64,000 bases of DNA from the NCBI RefSeq assembly GCF_004798935.1, contig NZ_RAHT01000001.1, forward strand, positions 310,001 to 374,000, written 5' to 3'. Below are positions 20,944-35,131 of this stretch, piece after piece (within the stretch, counting starts at the first letter, position 1; each line of letters opens with the position of its first letter). The notes under the pieces were generated by a model that had not been told where the DNA came from, ran no database searches, and saw only the letters and a program-made list of their open reading frames with translations. Made by a program: the position numbers and the translations under genes. The stretch comes from Ningiella ruwaisensis (GTDB taxonomy: Bacteria > Pseudomonadota > Gammaproteobacteria > Enterobacterales > Alteromonadaceae).

Positions 20944-20961
20944 TAGAATTTAGGTAATAGA
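20934..20961. repeat. Perfect 14-bp tandem duplication across the bpt stop codon
   Basis: ATTTAGGTAATAGA occurs twice head to tail. The first copy encodes the last residues and stop of bpt (TAA at 20941-20943). It looks like a replication-slippage event with no effect on the protein. Confidence 0.85.
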
Positions 20962-20997
20962 GTGCTCTGATTCTTTTCTTGTTTGGCCGAAGGTCTC

Positions 20998-21036
20998 GAA
21001 TGTTTGATTATTCTCGGCTAAAACTCGCAAACATTC
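20998..21036. repeat. Inverted repeat in the infA leader
   Basis: GAATGTTTG (20998-21006) and CAAACATTC (21028-21036) are perfect 9-bp inverted arms separated by 21 bases. They lie 105 bp upstream of infA. This could be an RNA hairpin or a protein-binding dyad; no T-tract follows, so it is not a terminator. Confidence 0.5.
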
Positions 21037-21141
21037 AGGAAAACCGTGCAAATATTCAGTTTATACTTTACTAATGAAGCGAATTTAGTTAAGGTTCGCG
21101 CGGCAAAATTTTATCAATCACATTTGAGGTTACTGCTGTAA

Positions 21142-21360
<219 letters not shown>

Positions 21361-21440
21361 TCTTTAGAGGCGCCTACACGTCGTTTATTAAATCGCTTAA
21401 CGCTTTTCAGTACTGGCGTAAACACTTATTCCGAATACTA

Positions 21441-21476
21441 AAAACCCGCTACTTGAACACAAGTAGCGGGTTTTTT
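21441..21476. terminator. Bidirectional terminator between infA and clpA
   Basis: AAAACCCGCTACTTG-AACA-CAAGTAGCGGGTTTT: a 15-bp stem with a tetraloop and T-tracts on both strands, placed between convergent genes. Confidence 0.93.
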
Positions 21477-21500
21477 CTAAGCGAGTATTTTAATGGCTAT

Positions 21501-23771
21501 TTAAGCTTCACTTTTACGTGCTTCAATACTGCTATATTTAAAAGTAAGCTTATCGTTTTTAAGTCCAACTTTTACTTCTCCACCTTTGCTCAATTGTCCA
21601 AAGAGCAACTCAGAAGCAAGCTCTCGCTTGAGCTGGTCCTGAATGACACGAGCCATAGGACGCGCACCCATTGACTTGTCATAGCCTTTTTCAGCAAGCC
21701 ATGCCCTCGCCTTTTCAGACACTTCCAGTGATACTCCTTTCGCATCAAGTTGCGCTTGCAGTTCAATGATGAACTTATCGACCACCTGCAATATGACATC
21801 TTGGGTTAAGTGATTGAACCACACTATCCCGTCGAGTCGATTTCTAAATTCAGGGGTAAAGGTTCGATTGATCTCACTCATGGCATCGTGGCTATGATCT
21901 TGCTGCTTAAACCCAATGGATTTTTTAACCGTTGCCTGAACACCAGCGTTTGTTGTCATTACAAGCACTACGTTTCTAAAGTCTACCTTGCGACCGTTGT
22001 TGTCTGTCAGCGTGCCGTGATCCATCACCTGCAAAAGGATATTGTATATATCACTATGCGCTTTTTCGATTTCATCCAGCAAAACCACTGAATAAGGATG
22101 CTTAATAACAGCGTCAGTCAGCAAACCACCTTGGTCAAAGCCAACGTAGCCAGGAGGCGCACCAATAAGTCGACTGACCGCATGTCGCTCCATGTATTCC
22201 GACATATCGAAACGCACCAGTTCTACACCCATGATTTTTGCCAGTTGCTGTGTCACTTCGGTTTTTCCTACGCCTGTCGGTCCAGCGAACAAGAAATTAC
22301 CGATGGGTTTAGCTTCGTTGCCCAAGCCGGAGCGTGATAGCTGTATAGCGTCAGAAAGCTTCTCAATCGCTTCGTCCTGACCAAACACAACCATTTTAAG
22401 ATTGCGGCCGAGGTTCTTCAGCACGTCTTTATCAGACGCAGATACTGACTTCTCGGGAATACGCGCAATTTTAGAAATAATCTGTTCGATGTCAGTGACA
22501 TTAATCGTCTTTTTACGTTTTGACGCTGGCAGCAAGCGCTGACTGGCCCCCGCTTCATCGATTACGTCAATAGCCTTGTCTGGCAAATGACGTTCGTTAA
22601 TGTATTTTGCAGATAGCTCAGCGGCTGCCTGCAGAGCTTTGTTAGTAAAGCGCACACTGTGATGTTCTTCGTAACGTGACTTCAGCCCCATTAATATTTT
22701 GGTGGTATCGCTAACGCTTGGCTCTAACACGTCAATTTTTTGGAAGCGTCTTGCCAAGGCACGATCCTTTTCAAAAATGCCTTGATATTCCTGATAGGTC
22801 GTTGAACCAATACAGCGCAGTTCACCACTACTGAGTTTTGGTTTAAGCAAATTAGAAGCGTCCATGACACCGCCTGATGCAGCACCTGCCCCAATAATGG
22901 TGTGAATTTCATCAATAAACAGAATCGCTTTTTTGTCTTTGGTTAATTCTTTTAGGATGCCTTTAAGTCGCTTTTCAAAGTCACCACGGTATTTAGTTCC
23001 CGCAAGCAAGCCACCTAAGTCCAACGAATAAATAGTGCTGTCGGCGATTACATCGGGCACATCGTTGTTAACAATGCGAAACGCCAGGCCTTCGGCAATC
23101 GCTGTTTTCCCTACGCCTGCCTCTCCTACTAAGAGCGGGTTATTCTTACGACGTCGGCAAAGAATTTGAATCGAGCGCTCTACTTCGCTATCGCGACCAA
23201 TAAGCGGATCAATTTTGCCCTCTTTTGCGGCAACATTTAGATTACTTGCATACTTTGAGAGCATGGACTGATTTTCTTCAGACTCCGCTCCTTCTTCGCT
23301 GATTTCTTCGCTGTGAGAACTATCGTCATCGTCCGTTTTACTTACCCCGTGAGAGATATAGTTCACAACGTCCAGCCGTGTAACGTCCGACTTTTTCAGA
23401 ATGTACACCGCTTGAGACTCTTGTTCACTGAAGATTGCAACAAGCACGTTTGCGCCTGTGACTTCGCCCTTTCCTGAGGACTGAACGTGAAAAACAGCGC
23501 GCTGTAGTACACGCTGAAAGCCTAAAGTAGGTTGCGTTTCACGCTCGGCATTGTCATCTTCGGCGATAAGCGGTGTCGTCTCATTGACAAATTCTGTTAA
23601 TTCACTTCTAAGTGTTTCAACTTTTGCGCCACAGGCTTTTAAAGCTTCTTGTGCCGCAGGATTGTCAAGCAACATCAATAACAGATGCTCAACAGTCATA
23701 AATTCATGACGATTCTGACGCGCATAAACAAAGGCTTCGTTTAAGGTCTGTTCTAAATCTTTATTTAGCAT
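21501..23771 (-). CDS. clpA: ATP-dependent Clp protease ATP-binding subunit ClpA
   Basis: The 756-residue product has a Clp_N repeat domain (1-140), an acidic linker (about 146-168), AAA+ module 1 (Walker A GEAGVGKT 216-223, Walker B LFIDEIH) and module 2 (Walker A GPTGVGKT 497-504, LLDEIEKAH). The ClpP-docking tripeptide is IGF (619-621), where E. coli ClpA has IGL at 617-619. It unfolds substrates for ClpP; with ClpS it takes N-degron substrates made by Aat and Bpt. It lies 10 bases downstream of clpS in an operon. ClpP is not in the window. Confidence 0.97.
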   Translation of the reverse strand: MLNKDLEQTLNEAFVYARQNRHEFMTVEHLLLMLLDNPAAQEALKACGAKVETLRSELTEFVNETTPLIAEDDNAERETQPTLGFQRVLQRAVFHVQSSGKGEVTGANVLVAIFSEQESQAVYILKKSDVTRLDVVNYISHGVSKTDDDDSSHSEEISEEGAESEENQSMLSKYASNLNVAAKEGKIDPLIGRDSEVERSIQILCRRRKNNPLLVGEAGVGKTAIAEGLAFRIVNNDVPDVIADSTIYSLDLGGLLAGTKYRGDFEKRLKGILKELTKDKKAILFIDEIHTIIGAGAASGGVMDASNLLKPKLSSGELRCIGSTTYQEYQGIFEKDRALARRFQKIDVLEPSVSDTTKILMGLKSRYEEHHSVRFTNKALQAAAELSAKYINERHLPDKAIDVIDEAGASQRLLPASKRKKTINVTDIEQIISKIARIPEKSVSASDKDVLKNLGRNLKMVVFGQDEAIEKLSDAIQLSRSGLGNEAKPIGNFLFAGPTGVGKTEVTQQLAKIMGVELVRFDMSEYMERHAVSRLIGAPPGYVGFDQGGLLTDAVIKHPYSVVLLDEIEKAHSDIYNILLQVMDHGTLTDNNGRKVDFRNVVLVMTTNAGVQATVKKSIGFKQQDHSHDAMSEINRTFTPEFRNRLDGIVWFNHLTQDVILQVVDKFIIELQAQLDAKGVSLEVSEKARAWLAEKGYDKSMGARPMARVIQDQLKRELASELLFGQLSKGGEVKVGLKNDKLTFKYSSIEARKSEA

Positions 23772-23781
23772 GATTTCCCCT

Positions 23782-24105
23782 TTACTGCGCTGGTTCCATG
23801 GTACACATCAACGGGTGCTGATGTTTACGAGAATACTGGTTAACCTGCATAACTTTAGTTTCTGCTATCTCTGCAGTATATATGCCACAAACGGCTTTTC
23901 CGTGATAATGCACCGTGAGCATCAATTGGTTGGCCTTTTCTGAATCCATTGAAAAGAATTTCATGAGTACTTCACACACAAAATCCATTGGCGTGTAGTC
24001 ATCGTTATTCAGCATGACTTTATACATCGGTGGCGGCTGCGTTTTTTGTTTCTGCAGTTCTATTAGTTTTTCGCCATCAATACTCAAAATATTATCTTTA
24101 CTCAT
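23782..24105 (-). CDS. clpS: ClpS, N-degron adaptor of ClpAP
   Basis: From the ATG at 24105 the product has 107 residues. This start puts the N-degron pocket residues at Asn34, Asp35 and His66, the same numbers as in E. coli ClpS; a GTG at 24111 is also in frame. Seen are [33 protein letters not shown] and [14 protein letters not shown]. It binds proteins with N-terminal Leu, Phe, Tyr or Trp and hands them to ClpA. clpS-clpA form an operon and diverge from cspD. Confidence 0.96.
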   Translation of the reverse strand: MSKDNILSIDGEKLIELQKQKTQPPPMYKVMLNNDDYTPMDFVCEVLMKFFSMDSEKANQLMLTVHYHGKAVCGIYTAEIAETKVMQVNQYSRKHQHPLMCTMEPAQ

Positions 24106-24358
24106 CTTCACTATTACTAACTATAATCCTGCTTTAATTAAGCGCAAGCATTCTTTTATTAAAAAATGGTCGAATTCACCGTGTTAAAAACTTGACATAG
24201 GAAGCAACTAGCCCCTAAAGTTAGACCTATGGGGTAAGGAACGAGTTCCGCGCTTCATATCAGTCGCCACTGGTAAGATTGGTTTGTGCATTACTTCGTA
24301 GTATACATAGTGGAGACGAGATCAAAAGTTTTCAAGCAATACAATAGGAAGTTGTGTA

Positions 24359-24580
24359 ATGGCAGTGGGTAGAGTTAAGTGGTTCAATAATGCCAAGGGC
24401 TTTGGTTTCATCGTTCCTGAGGATGGAGGCGAAGATATTTTTGCGCATTATTCAACTATTCAAATGGACGGATATCGTTCACTAAAAGCTGGCCAGCAAG
24501 TTACATTCGATATAGAACAAGGGCCGAAAGGGTTACATGCCGAAAATATAGGCATTGCCGACGAAGAGCCAAATCGATAA
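24359..24580 (+). CDS. cspD: Cold-shock-domain protein CspD
   Basis: The 73-residue product has RNP1 ([11 protein letters not shown]) and RNP2 ([14 protein letters not shown]) and is nearly identical to E. coli CspD in that core. The gene has the same divergent position from clpS as in E. coli. CspD is induced in stationary phase or starvation and inhibits replication in E. coli rather than responding to cold. It is followed by its own terminator. Confidence 0.94.
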   Translation: MAVGRVKWFNNAKGFGFIVPEDGGEDIFAHYSTIQMDGYRSLKAGQQVTFDIEQGPKGLHAENIGIADEEPNR

Positions 24581-24611
24581 GCTGGTAAAAGCTTACAAAT
24601 AATGACGAAGT

Positions 24612-24645
24612 AAAAGCAGGCATAGCGCAATATGGCTGCTTTTTT
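24612..24645 (+). terminator. Terminator after cspD
   Basis: AAAAGCAGGCATA and TATGGCTGCTTTTTT form a 13-bp stem with one mismatch, a 6-base loop and a U-tract. Confidence 0.85.
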
Positions 24646-24729
24646 ATGGATATTATTTAATTCAAACTTTTCTGCTTCACCTCCAGATCCGCTTAATATC
24701 CGCTTAATCAATTTCGTTATAAATGAAAA

Positions 24730-24757
24730 CAAAAAAGCCTATCAAACGATAGGCTTT
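24730..24757 (-). terminator. Terminator after icd
   Basis: Read on the minus strand, AAAGCCTATC-GTTT-GATAGGCTTTTTT is a 10-bp stem, tetraloop and U-tract, just beyond the icd stop. Confidence 0.9.
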
Positions 24758-24779
24758 CTGACATTATCAATTGTGATAA

Positions 24780-26033
24780 TTACATATTTTTGACAAGTGC
24801 CTTGCCAAACTCTGAACAGCTTAGCAATGTCGCGTCATCCATCAAACGCTCAAAGTCATACGTCACCGTTTTCGCTTTAATTGCACCTTCCATGCCTTTA
24901 ACAATCAGGTCAGCAGCTTCAACCCAACCAAGATGACGAAGCATCATTTCGGCCGATAAGATCACCGAACCCGGGTTTACTTTATCTTGACCTGCATATT
25001 TAGGTGCGGTGCCGTGCGTCGCCTCGAATATTGCCACCCCATCTCCCAAATTTGCGCCAGGTGCAATACCGATACCGCCAACCTGTGCAGCCAATGCATC
25101 AGACACATAATCACCATTTAGATTCATGGTTGCGATAACATCATACTCTGCAGGTCGAAGGAGAATTTGCTGTAAGAAAGCGTCAGCAATCACGTCCTTA
25201 ACAATGATTTCTTTACCCGTGTTCGGGTTTTTAAATGAGCACCAAGGGCCACCATCAATCAGCTCTGCACCAAATTGCTCTCGGGCAACCTGATAACCCC
25301 AGTCTTTAAATGCGCCTTCGGTGAACTTCATGATGTTCCCTTTGTGCACAAGCGTTAACGAATCGCGGTCGTTATCAATACAATACTGCAGTGCGCTTTT
25401 AACCAGACGAGTAGTACCTTCTTTAGACGTTGGCTTGATGCCAATACCACAGTCTTTTTCAAAGCGAATTTTCGTCGCTCCCATTTCCTCTTTCAGGAAT
25501 TTAATGACTTTATTCGCTTCATCGGTACCTGCCTGGAATTCAATTCCCGCATAAATATCTTCAGAGTTTTCACGGAAGATAACCATGTCGGTTAATTCTG
25601 GATTCTTAAGCGGGCTTGGCGTGCCTGCATAGTATCGCACTGGACGCAGACAGACGTATAAATCCAATTCCTGGCGAAGCGCCACATTTAACGAACGAAT
25701 ACCACCGCCTACTGGTGTGGTTAATGGGCCTTTAATAGCGACCTTATATTCTTTTACCAAGTCCAGAGTTTCTTCCGGAAGCCATACTTCGCTTCCGTAG
25801 ACTTGTGTGGATTTTTCACCCGCATACACTTCCATCCAGTTAATTTTCTTTTCGCCACCATAGGCTTTTTCAACTGCAGCGTTGACAACATCTATCATGA
25901 CAGGCGAAACATCAACACCAATACCATCGCCTTCAATGTAGGGAATGATTGGGTTGTTTGGTACTACTAACGCACCGTTGTCGTCGAGCTGAATTTGTTC
26001 GCCTTGCTCAGGTTTCACTACCTTACTTGTCAT
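24780..26033 (-). CDS. icd: NADP-dependent isocitrate dehydrogenase
   Basis: The 417-residue product (E. coli Icd 416) has [13 protein letters not shown], the substrate and phosphorylation-site loop [13 protein letters not shown] with Ser114 (E. coli Ser113, target of AceK), [34 protein letters not shown] and [17 protein letters not shown]. It decarboxylates isocitrate to 2-oxoglutarate. Conservation of the phosphorylated Ser context implies control at the glyoxylate branch point if AceK is present elsewhere. It diverges from rluE as in E. coli. Confidence 0.97.
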   Translation of the reverse strand: MTSKVVKPEQGEQIQLDDNGALVVPNNPIIPYIEGDGIGVDVSPVMIDVVNAAVEKAYGGEKKINWMEVYAGEKSTQVYGSEVWLPEETLDLVKEYKVAIKGPLTTPVGGGIRSLNVALRQELDLYVCLRPVRYYAGTPSPLKNPELTDMVIFRENSEDIYAGIEFQAGTDEANKVIKFLKEEMGATKIRFEKDCGIGIKPTSKEGTTRLVKSALQYCIDNDRDSLTLVHKGNIMKFTEGAFKDWGYQVAREQFGAELIDGGPWCSFKNPNTGKEIIVKDVIADAFLQQILLRPAEYDVIATMNLNGDYVSDALAAQVGGIGIAPGANLGDGVAIFEATHGTAPKYAGQDKVNPGSVILSAEMMLRHLGWVEAADLIVKGMEGAIKAKTVTYDFERLMDDATLLSCSEFGKALVKNM

Positions 26034-26162
26034 GTATTTGCTCCTGTATGGGTTTAATTTCAGGCCATAAAAGCCTGTCTATCAAGATAACTTGTCGATA
26101 ATAACGAACTTTTGTGTTTGTGCAAAATAATCTCAGGATTAAAGTAGCTGATTTGGTTATAA

Positions 26163-26768
26163 TTGCCGTTATTCTTTAGTCGTATCTGCAAAAAGAGGCA
26201 TTTAAACCTGTCTGAACAGCAAAAAGCAAAGTCACATCGAAAAATTGTTTTATTTAACAAACCCTATATGGTGCTTTGTCAATTTTCCGATGCCGAAAAA
26301 CGTCAAACATTGAAGGACTACATTGCTATCCCTCAAGTCTATGCTGCAGGAAGGCTTGATCGCGATAGTGAAGGACTGCTTATACTGACTAATGACGGCA
26401 AGCTTCAGCACGAACTGGCTCATCCTGACAATAAGGTGAGCAAAACGTATTGGGTTCAGGTCGAAGGGACGCCTAACGACAAAGCTTTAAGGGCGATCGA
26501 ACAAGGTCTTGAACTGAAGGACGGACTGACAAAACCCGCCAAGGTGAACATCATGCCAGCTCCAGACGTGTGGGAACGAGATCCGCCCATAAGAGAGCGC
26601 AAACACATTCCCACAACCTGGTTAAGTATTACATTAAAAGAAGGCAAAAACCGCCAGGTTAGGCGCATGACTGCTCATATAGGACATCCCACTTTGCGAT
26701 TAATCAGATATCGCGTAGGAAGCTGGACGATTGATGGGATAAACAACGGTGAATTTGTTGTAATATGA
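26163..26768 (+). CDS. rluE: 23S rRNA pseudouridine synthase, RluE type; start uncertain
   Basis: The family core is clear: VLFNKPYMVLCQFSD, AAGRLDRDSEGLLILTNDGKL with the catalytic Asp, PIRERKHIPTTWLSITLKEGKNRQVRRMTAHIGHPTLRLIR (quoted in parts: EGKNRQVRRMTAHIGHP). RluE modifies U2457 of 23S rRNA in E. coli. Synteny (icd diverging from rluE, with mnmA downstream) agrees, although nudJ, which lies between rluE and mnmA in E. coli, is absent. No ATG or GTG exists before the core: the in-frame choices are TTG at 26163 without a ribosome binding site, or CTG at 26208 preceded nine bases earlier by AAGAGG. Coordinates use the TTG. Confidence 0.85.
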   Translation: MPLFFSRICKKRHLNLSEQQKAKSHRKIVLFNKPYMVLCQFSDAEKRQTLKDYIAIPQVYAAGRLDRDSEGLLILTNDGKLQHELAHPDNKVSKTYWVQVEGTPNDKALRAIEQGLELKDGLTKPAKVNIMPAPDVWERDPPIRERKHIPTTWLSITLKEGKNRQVRRMTAHIGHPTLRLIRYRVGSWTIDGINNGEFVVI

Positions 26769-26852
26769 TCAAAGCCATAAAGCTGAGCCCGTCCGCTATA
26801 GCTTAGAACAAAATTTAGTGTCTATTCTTGGCTTCTTTGAGAAAATATTTGC

Positions 26853-26858
26853 TATAAT
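26853..26858 (+). promoter_or_regulatory. Candidate -10 for mnmA-hflD-purB
   Basis: TATAAT about 107 bp before mnmA, followed by a GC-rich discriminator. The only -35-like element (TTGGCT at 26828) is at 19-bp spacing, so this is moderate evidence. Confidence 0.4.
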
Positions 26859-26923
26859 CCGCCCTCTTTTTGTAGAGCCCGCTTAAAGCGTAAGTAAGGC
26901 CGCATTACGAACCCAGTAACTAA

Positions 26924-28186
<1,263 letters not shown>

Positions 28187-28197
28187 AGCATAAGTGA

Positions 28198-30280
<2,083 letters not shown>

Positions 30281-30281
30281 T

Positions 30282-31535
30282 TCAATCAACTAGCATGTGA
30301 TAAGTGAGCGTCTGACCTAATCCTTTAAAGTTCCATACCGCAGGTTCAGAAAAGAAAAAGCGTCCTTGTGCCAGTTCGTATGTGTGTTTATCACAGTGGA
30401 CTTGCCTGGGGCTTGCGCTTTTTTCCAGGCGAGACGCTAGCACCACAGATTGGCCCCAAACGTCAAAACAGGGGCTTTTTAAGCTTACTATGCCCGCCGA
30501 CACTTCTCCTGTTGAGATCCCCGTTCTTAAGGCCATTGAGCTAGAGCCAGCGGTTTCATTGAAAATCTGGTGAAGTTTACGAATTAAAAATAAGGTTTTG
30601 CATACGCGCTCTTCGTGCTTACCGTCTTTAAGTTCACATATAAATATGTATTGGTCACCATTGGTTTTAATGCGCAGGCAAGCAGAGCTTTTGATCACCG
30701 CATCAAATCGTGTGTACACATCCTGTATAATCGATGAGGCAGTATGTTCACCATGCTCATTCATATAAGAACTTATGTTTACAATATCCATAAACACAAC
30801 CGTCATCGGTGCTTTGTACATCAAATCTTGCGCACTGCTTTTGCGCGTATTTTGTAACGAAATAATTTTGCCAGCTATACGCTCGGGGAATACTTTGTAA
30901 ATGACATTGGCGCTCGACTGACTAAAATTCTGTGCCTTTTTCCAGTTAGACAAGGTCATTCTTCTGACAATATACGCACACCCTAAACAGGACAGCGCCA
31001 GAACAAAGCTGTTGATCATTGTAAGCGCTGCATTGATATTTTTTTCCTGGCCAATCTGCTCATAGATGAGTGTTTGCGGCCTTGCCACATTTAGATGCTG
31101 AAATATCAAAAATAAAATGACGTAAAGCACACTTAAAGCGGCGAAAAAACGTGTTTCTTTTTCACTAAACATGAATCCTGTAACGAAGAGCGCCAAGAGA
31201 TAAAAATACTGAAGCGCCATATCTTCTCGCCACAGCAGATTTGCTACAGTAATAAAGCTAATAAAAAACACCTGCAATAGCCACTTACCTAAATTAAAGC
31301 GATTGCGGCTAAATGCGTATGCACAGAGGGCAAAACCGATGAAATGAATAGAGGTATTCATTAGATGTAAAGTTAAGATGCTTTGATGTGAGGCATCTAA
31401 AAAGAAGAGCTTCAAGGTTTGTAATGCGGTAACAAAAAGCAGAAGGTAAGTCACGCGCCGCATGACGGCGCGCCGCGAATACATTAGATGTTCACCTTTA
31501 TCGAACGTGAATGAATTCGAATCCTGCTCAAACAT
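30282..31535 (-). CDS. Membrane-anchored class III nucleotide cyclase with a substituted catalytic Asn
   Basis: The 417-residue protein has an N-terminal membrane region of about six helices (roughly 28-48, 58-76, 84-101, 108-124, 129-147, 170-191) and a C-terminal class III cyclase domain (about 243-400). Metal-binding Asp250 (FMDIVNISS) and Asp294 (KTNGDQYIF), base-contacting Lys290, Asp358 (FDVWG, adenine-type) and the transition-state Arg369 are present. The transition-state Asn, expected in V-N-x-A-x-R, is Val365 (SVVLASR). The ATG follows AGGGAAG. It probably senses a membrane signal and makes cAMP, but activity is uncertain given Val365. It converges on purB. Confidence 0.85.
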   Translation of the reverse strand: MFEQDSNSFTFDKGEHLMYSRRAVMRRVTYLLLFVTALQTLKLFFLDASHQSILTLHLMNTSIHFIGFALCAYAFSRNRFNLGKWLLQVFFISFITVANLLWREDMALQYFYLLALFVTGFMFSEKETRFFAALSVLYVILFLIFQHLNVARPQTLIYEQIGQEKNINAALTMINSFVLALSCLGCAYIVRRMTLSNWKKAQNFSQSSANVIYKVFPERIAGKIISLQNTRKSSAQDLMYKAPMTVVFMDIVNISSYMNEHGEHTASSIIQDVYTRFDAVIKSSACLRIKTNGDQYIFICELKDGKHEERVCKTLFLIRKLHQIFNETAGSSSMALRTGISTGEVSAGIVSLKSPCFDVWGQSVVLASRLEKSASPRQVHCDKHTYELAQGRFFFSEPAVWNFKGLGQTLTYHMLVD

Positions 31536-31742
31536 TGTTACTTCCCTGTTTCTCCCGTTTAAGCATTGTAAATAAGTGCATTTTTAACCTATACAAACGA
31601 TATCACTTTATAGCAGAGCAAAAATCCACGTTATCGTTTATCCATCAGTAGTCGGAATAGACTGTGCCAATTAAGCATTCACGCAAGTAATCGTACACAT
31701 AATAAGCCGCTTATTGTAACAATTAAACACTCAGACAATAGA

Positions 31743-32612
<870 letters not shown>

Positions 32613-32636
32613 TTATCTTAATGCTTGAGTTTTATG

Positions 32637-33023
32637 CTATGCGAAAGCGGCCATACCAACAAATCCTAATCGCGCTGTCATCACTAGCCAAAACACGGCA
32701 CTTATTGCAGCAAGGATACGCCAATGGGTTTTCTTCGCAACACGAAGCGCAACAACAATAGAACCAACATAGAATATCAAGCCTGCAAATTTAGCCGTTG
32801 CCCATGAGTTCAAAAATGGATAGGCAGAATAAATTATCGCCATCCATATAATTGAAATGAGTAAAAGCGTATCTGCAATGTGTGGGGTGATTTTCAACCA
32901 TTTTTTATCAAGGGCTGGCGAGGCGCGCAAAAGCAGTACAAAGCGAATGATGAAAAATAGAAAGGTTAAGGCAACTGCCGTAAGGTGGAGATGTCTAGCG
33001 ATGGCTATCGTCGTTTCTGTCAT
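32637..33023 (-). CDS. ychQ: SirB2/YchQ-family membrane protein
   Basis: The 128-residue protein has four hydrophobic helices: about 10-30 (HLTAVALTFLFFIIRFVLLL), 46-68, 73-94 and 100-122. The HLHLTAVALTFLFFIIR and HIADTLLLISI motifs are typical of the SirB family. Function is unknown in E. coli. Its place between prmC and kdsA matches the E. coli operon and is the main support. Confidence 0.85.
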   Translation of the reverse strand: MTETTIAIARHLHLTAVALTFLFFIIRFVLLLRASPALDKKWLKITPHIADTLLLISIIWMAIIYSAYPFLNSWATAKFAGLIFYVGSIVVALRVAKKTHWRILAAISAVFWLVMTARLGFVGMAAFA

Positions 33024-33069
33024 AATTTTATGCTCTTATTATGTGTTATTGTTCATTTTGAAATCGTTT

Positions 33070-33954
33070 TTAATTAGTTGTTGACCACCAGCCAAAGCTT
33101 ACTCTGTCAATTTGATTGTAGTCCTGGCGCGTCTCAATTTGTTTAAAGCCTCGGGCGCTTAAAAGATCACGAATAGCCTTTGCTTGAGCAAAACCATGTT
33201 CCAGCATCAATAATCCGCCGTTTAGCAAATAGGCAGGCGCTTGCTGAATAATTTCCCGTATATCCTTAAGACCGTCCTCACCTGAAGTCAGCGCGCTAAG
33301 CGGTTCAAATCGCAAATCCCCCTGCCATAAATAGCTGCTTCCTTGTTCAACATAAGGCGGGTTACTGACAATAAGCGAAAATAAATCATCATCGTCCGTT
33401 TCACCAATCTTTACTTTTTCAAACCAGGCGCTTTGAAAAAACTCTACCTCCAATTGATTGATGCTGGCATTGCGCCTTGCCAGCATGACAGCATCTTCAA
33501 TCGTATCAATCCCAATGACTCGCCAGTGAGGGCACTCTTTTTTCAAAGCTAATGCAATTGCTCCTGTACCCGTGCCTAAATCTAATACCCTTGCATTATC
33601 AGGCAAGTGATTTTGCAATGAGATAGCAAGTTCAATCAAGGTCTCCGTATCCTGCCTGGGGATTAAGGTGCTGGAGTTTACTTCCAGGCTTAAATCCCAA
33701 AAGGCCTGTTTGCCCGTAATATAGGCGATAGGTCGTCCGCTACATCTCATTCGAATAACATCGTTAAATGCTTCCTGCTCGGTGTCGTCAACAGCATCGC
33801 TTGAATGCGCGATTTGCCAGGCTCGTGTCTTGCCACTTACAAATTCAAACAAAATACGCGCTTCAAGGGCAGCGTCTTTTTTATCCGCGTAAGCTAAATG
33901 CGTTTCGCCCAATAGCGATTGTTCAGCCTTAGCTAAAAGACTTGCCAATTTCAT
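33070..33954 (-). CDS. prmC: Release factor glutamine N5-methyltransferase
   Basis: The 294-residue product has the S-adenosylmethionine motif VLDLGTGTGAIALAL (123-137) and the glutamine-binding NPPY (198-201), with an N-terminal release-factor-recognition domain and TLIPRQDTETLIE. It methylates the Gln of the GGQ motif of RF1 and RF2. The substrate RF1 is encoded immediately upstream, 29 bases away. Confidence 0.96.
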   Translation of the reverse strand: MKLASLLAKAEQSLLGETHLAYADKKDAALEARILFEFVSGKTRAWQIAHSSDAVDDTEQEAFNDVIRMRCSGRPIAYITGKQAFWDLSLEVNSSTLIPRQDTETLIELAISLQNHLPDNARVLDLGTGTGAIALALKKECPHWRVIGIDTIEDAVMLARRNASINQLEVEFFQSAWFEKVKIGETDDDDLFSLIVSNPPYVEQGSSYLWQGDLRFEPLSALTSGEDGLKDIREIIQQAPAYLLNGGLLMLEHGFAQAKAIRDLLSARGFKQIETRQDYNQIDRVSFGWWSTTN

Positions 33955-33983
33955 GCTGCGGGCTCTTTGATAACATGCATGGT

Positions 33984-35069
33984 TTAGTCATCTGAAAGTG
34001 AAGCAAGTAAGTCTGCTTGATGCTCTTGTCGTATCGGGTCCGACAGCGCTGCCAAATCCCCTGCTATAACGTCATCCAACTTGTACAAGGTGAGATTAAT
34101 TCTGTGATCTGTCACTCTGCCTTGAGGGAAATTATAAGTGCGTATTCGTTCAGATCGATCGCCACTACCCACCAAACTCTTACGTGTACTTGCTTCTTCT
34201 GCCGTGCGTTTATCCTGCTCGATTTGATTAAGTCTTGCCTGCAAAACCGACATCGCTTTTGCCCGGTTTTTATGCTGAGAGCGTTCGTCCTGACATTCCA
34301 CTACCACCCCCGTTGGAATGTGTGTCAAGCGAATGGCAGAATCCGTTTTGTTTACGTGCTGTCCACCAGCACCAGAAGCTCTGAAAGTATCCACACGCAA
34401 ATCTGCCGGATTGATCTCTATCGCTTCCGATTCAGGAATTTCTGGCAATACAGCCACTGTACAAGCCGATGTGTGAATGCGACCTTGAGACTCCGTTTCA
34501 GGTACGCGCTGAACGCGATGACCACCCGATTCGAACTTCAGCACGCCGTATGCACCGTCTCCACTTACATTGGCAATAATTTCTTTATAACCGCCATGTT
34601 CACCTTCGTTAGCGCTAAGTACCTCTACCCGCCAACCTTTTGTTTCAGCAAAGCGACTGTACATTCTAAACAAGTCCCCGGCAAAAATAGCCGCTTCGTC
34701 GCCCCCTGCTCCAGCCCTAATTTCCAGAAAACAACTGTTATCATCATTTGGGTCTTTAGGGAGCAAGAGAATTTGCAAAGACGTTTCTAATTCTTCAGCT
34801 ATCGCTTTGGCCGATTTTAATTCCTCTTGCGCCATTTCACGCATCTCGGGATCGTCTTCTTTTAGCATTTCTGTGGCAGATGCAATGTCTTCTTGCGCAG
34901 ACTGAAAGGCACTAAATTGCTTGACGACTTCTTCAAGCTGAGAAAACTCTTTTGATAGTGCTCTGAACTTTTCCTGATCACCAATGACCTTTGGATCACC
35001 TAACAAGGCTTGCACTTCTTCAAAACGCTCAACTAGCGATTCGAGTTTATTAACGACTGATTGCTTCAT
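33984..35069 (-). CDS. prfA: Peptide chain release factor 1
   Basis: The 361-residue product (E. coli 360) has the stop-codon-reading PxT motif as P190-E-T192 in [14 protein letters not shown]. coli has PAT. The catalytic GGQ is at 235-237 in [15 protein letters not shown]. It ends translation at UAA and UAG. The neighbour prmC modifies Gln237. The ATG overlaps no other gene and lies 62 bases after hemA. Confidence 0.97.
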   Translation of the reverse strand: MKQSVVNKLESLVERFEEVQALLGDPKVIGDQEKFRALSKEFSQLEEVVKQFSAFQSAQEDIASATEMLKEDDPEMREMAQEELKSAKAIAEELETSLQILLLPKDPNDDNSCFLEIRAGAGGDEAAIFAGDLFRMYSRFAETKGWRVEVLSANEGEHGGYKEIIANVSGDGAYGVLKFESGGHRVQRVPETESQGRIHTSACTVAVLPEIPESEAIEINPADLRVDTFRASGAGGQHVNKTDSAIRLTHIPTGVVVECQDERSQHKNRAKAMSVLQARLNQIEQDKRTAEEASTRKSLVGSGDRSERIRTYNFPQGRVTDHRINLTLYKLDDVIAGDLAALSDPIRQEHQADLLASLSDD

Positions 35070-35131
35070 TTTTATCCTGCTTATGCGGTCTAATAACTTT
35101 AGGTGCTGACTATTACCGCTTGTTTATCAAT

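Noticed and set aside
24192-24221. TTGACA with TAAAGT at 18-bp spacing as cspD promoter
   Set aside because: The -10 is poor and lies about 140 bp from the gene; not enough to call.
34017-34790. 257-codon open frame antisense to prfA
   Set aside because: It is long, but the opposite strand encodes a full RF1 with all motifs. The product is rich in Cys, Arg and Phe with no domain, as expected of a shadow frame.
33984-35069. PET instead of PAT in RF1 as a stop-codon-reassignment signal
   Set aside because: The motif is PxT with a variable middle residue across bacteria, and genes in the window end normally in TAA, TAG and TGA.
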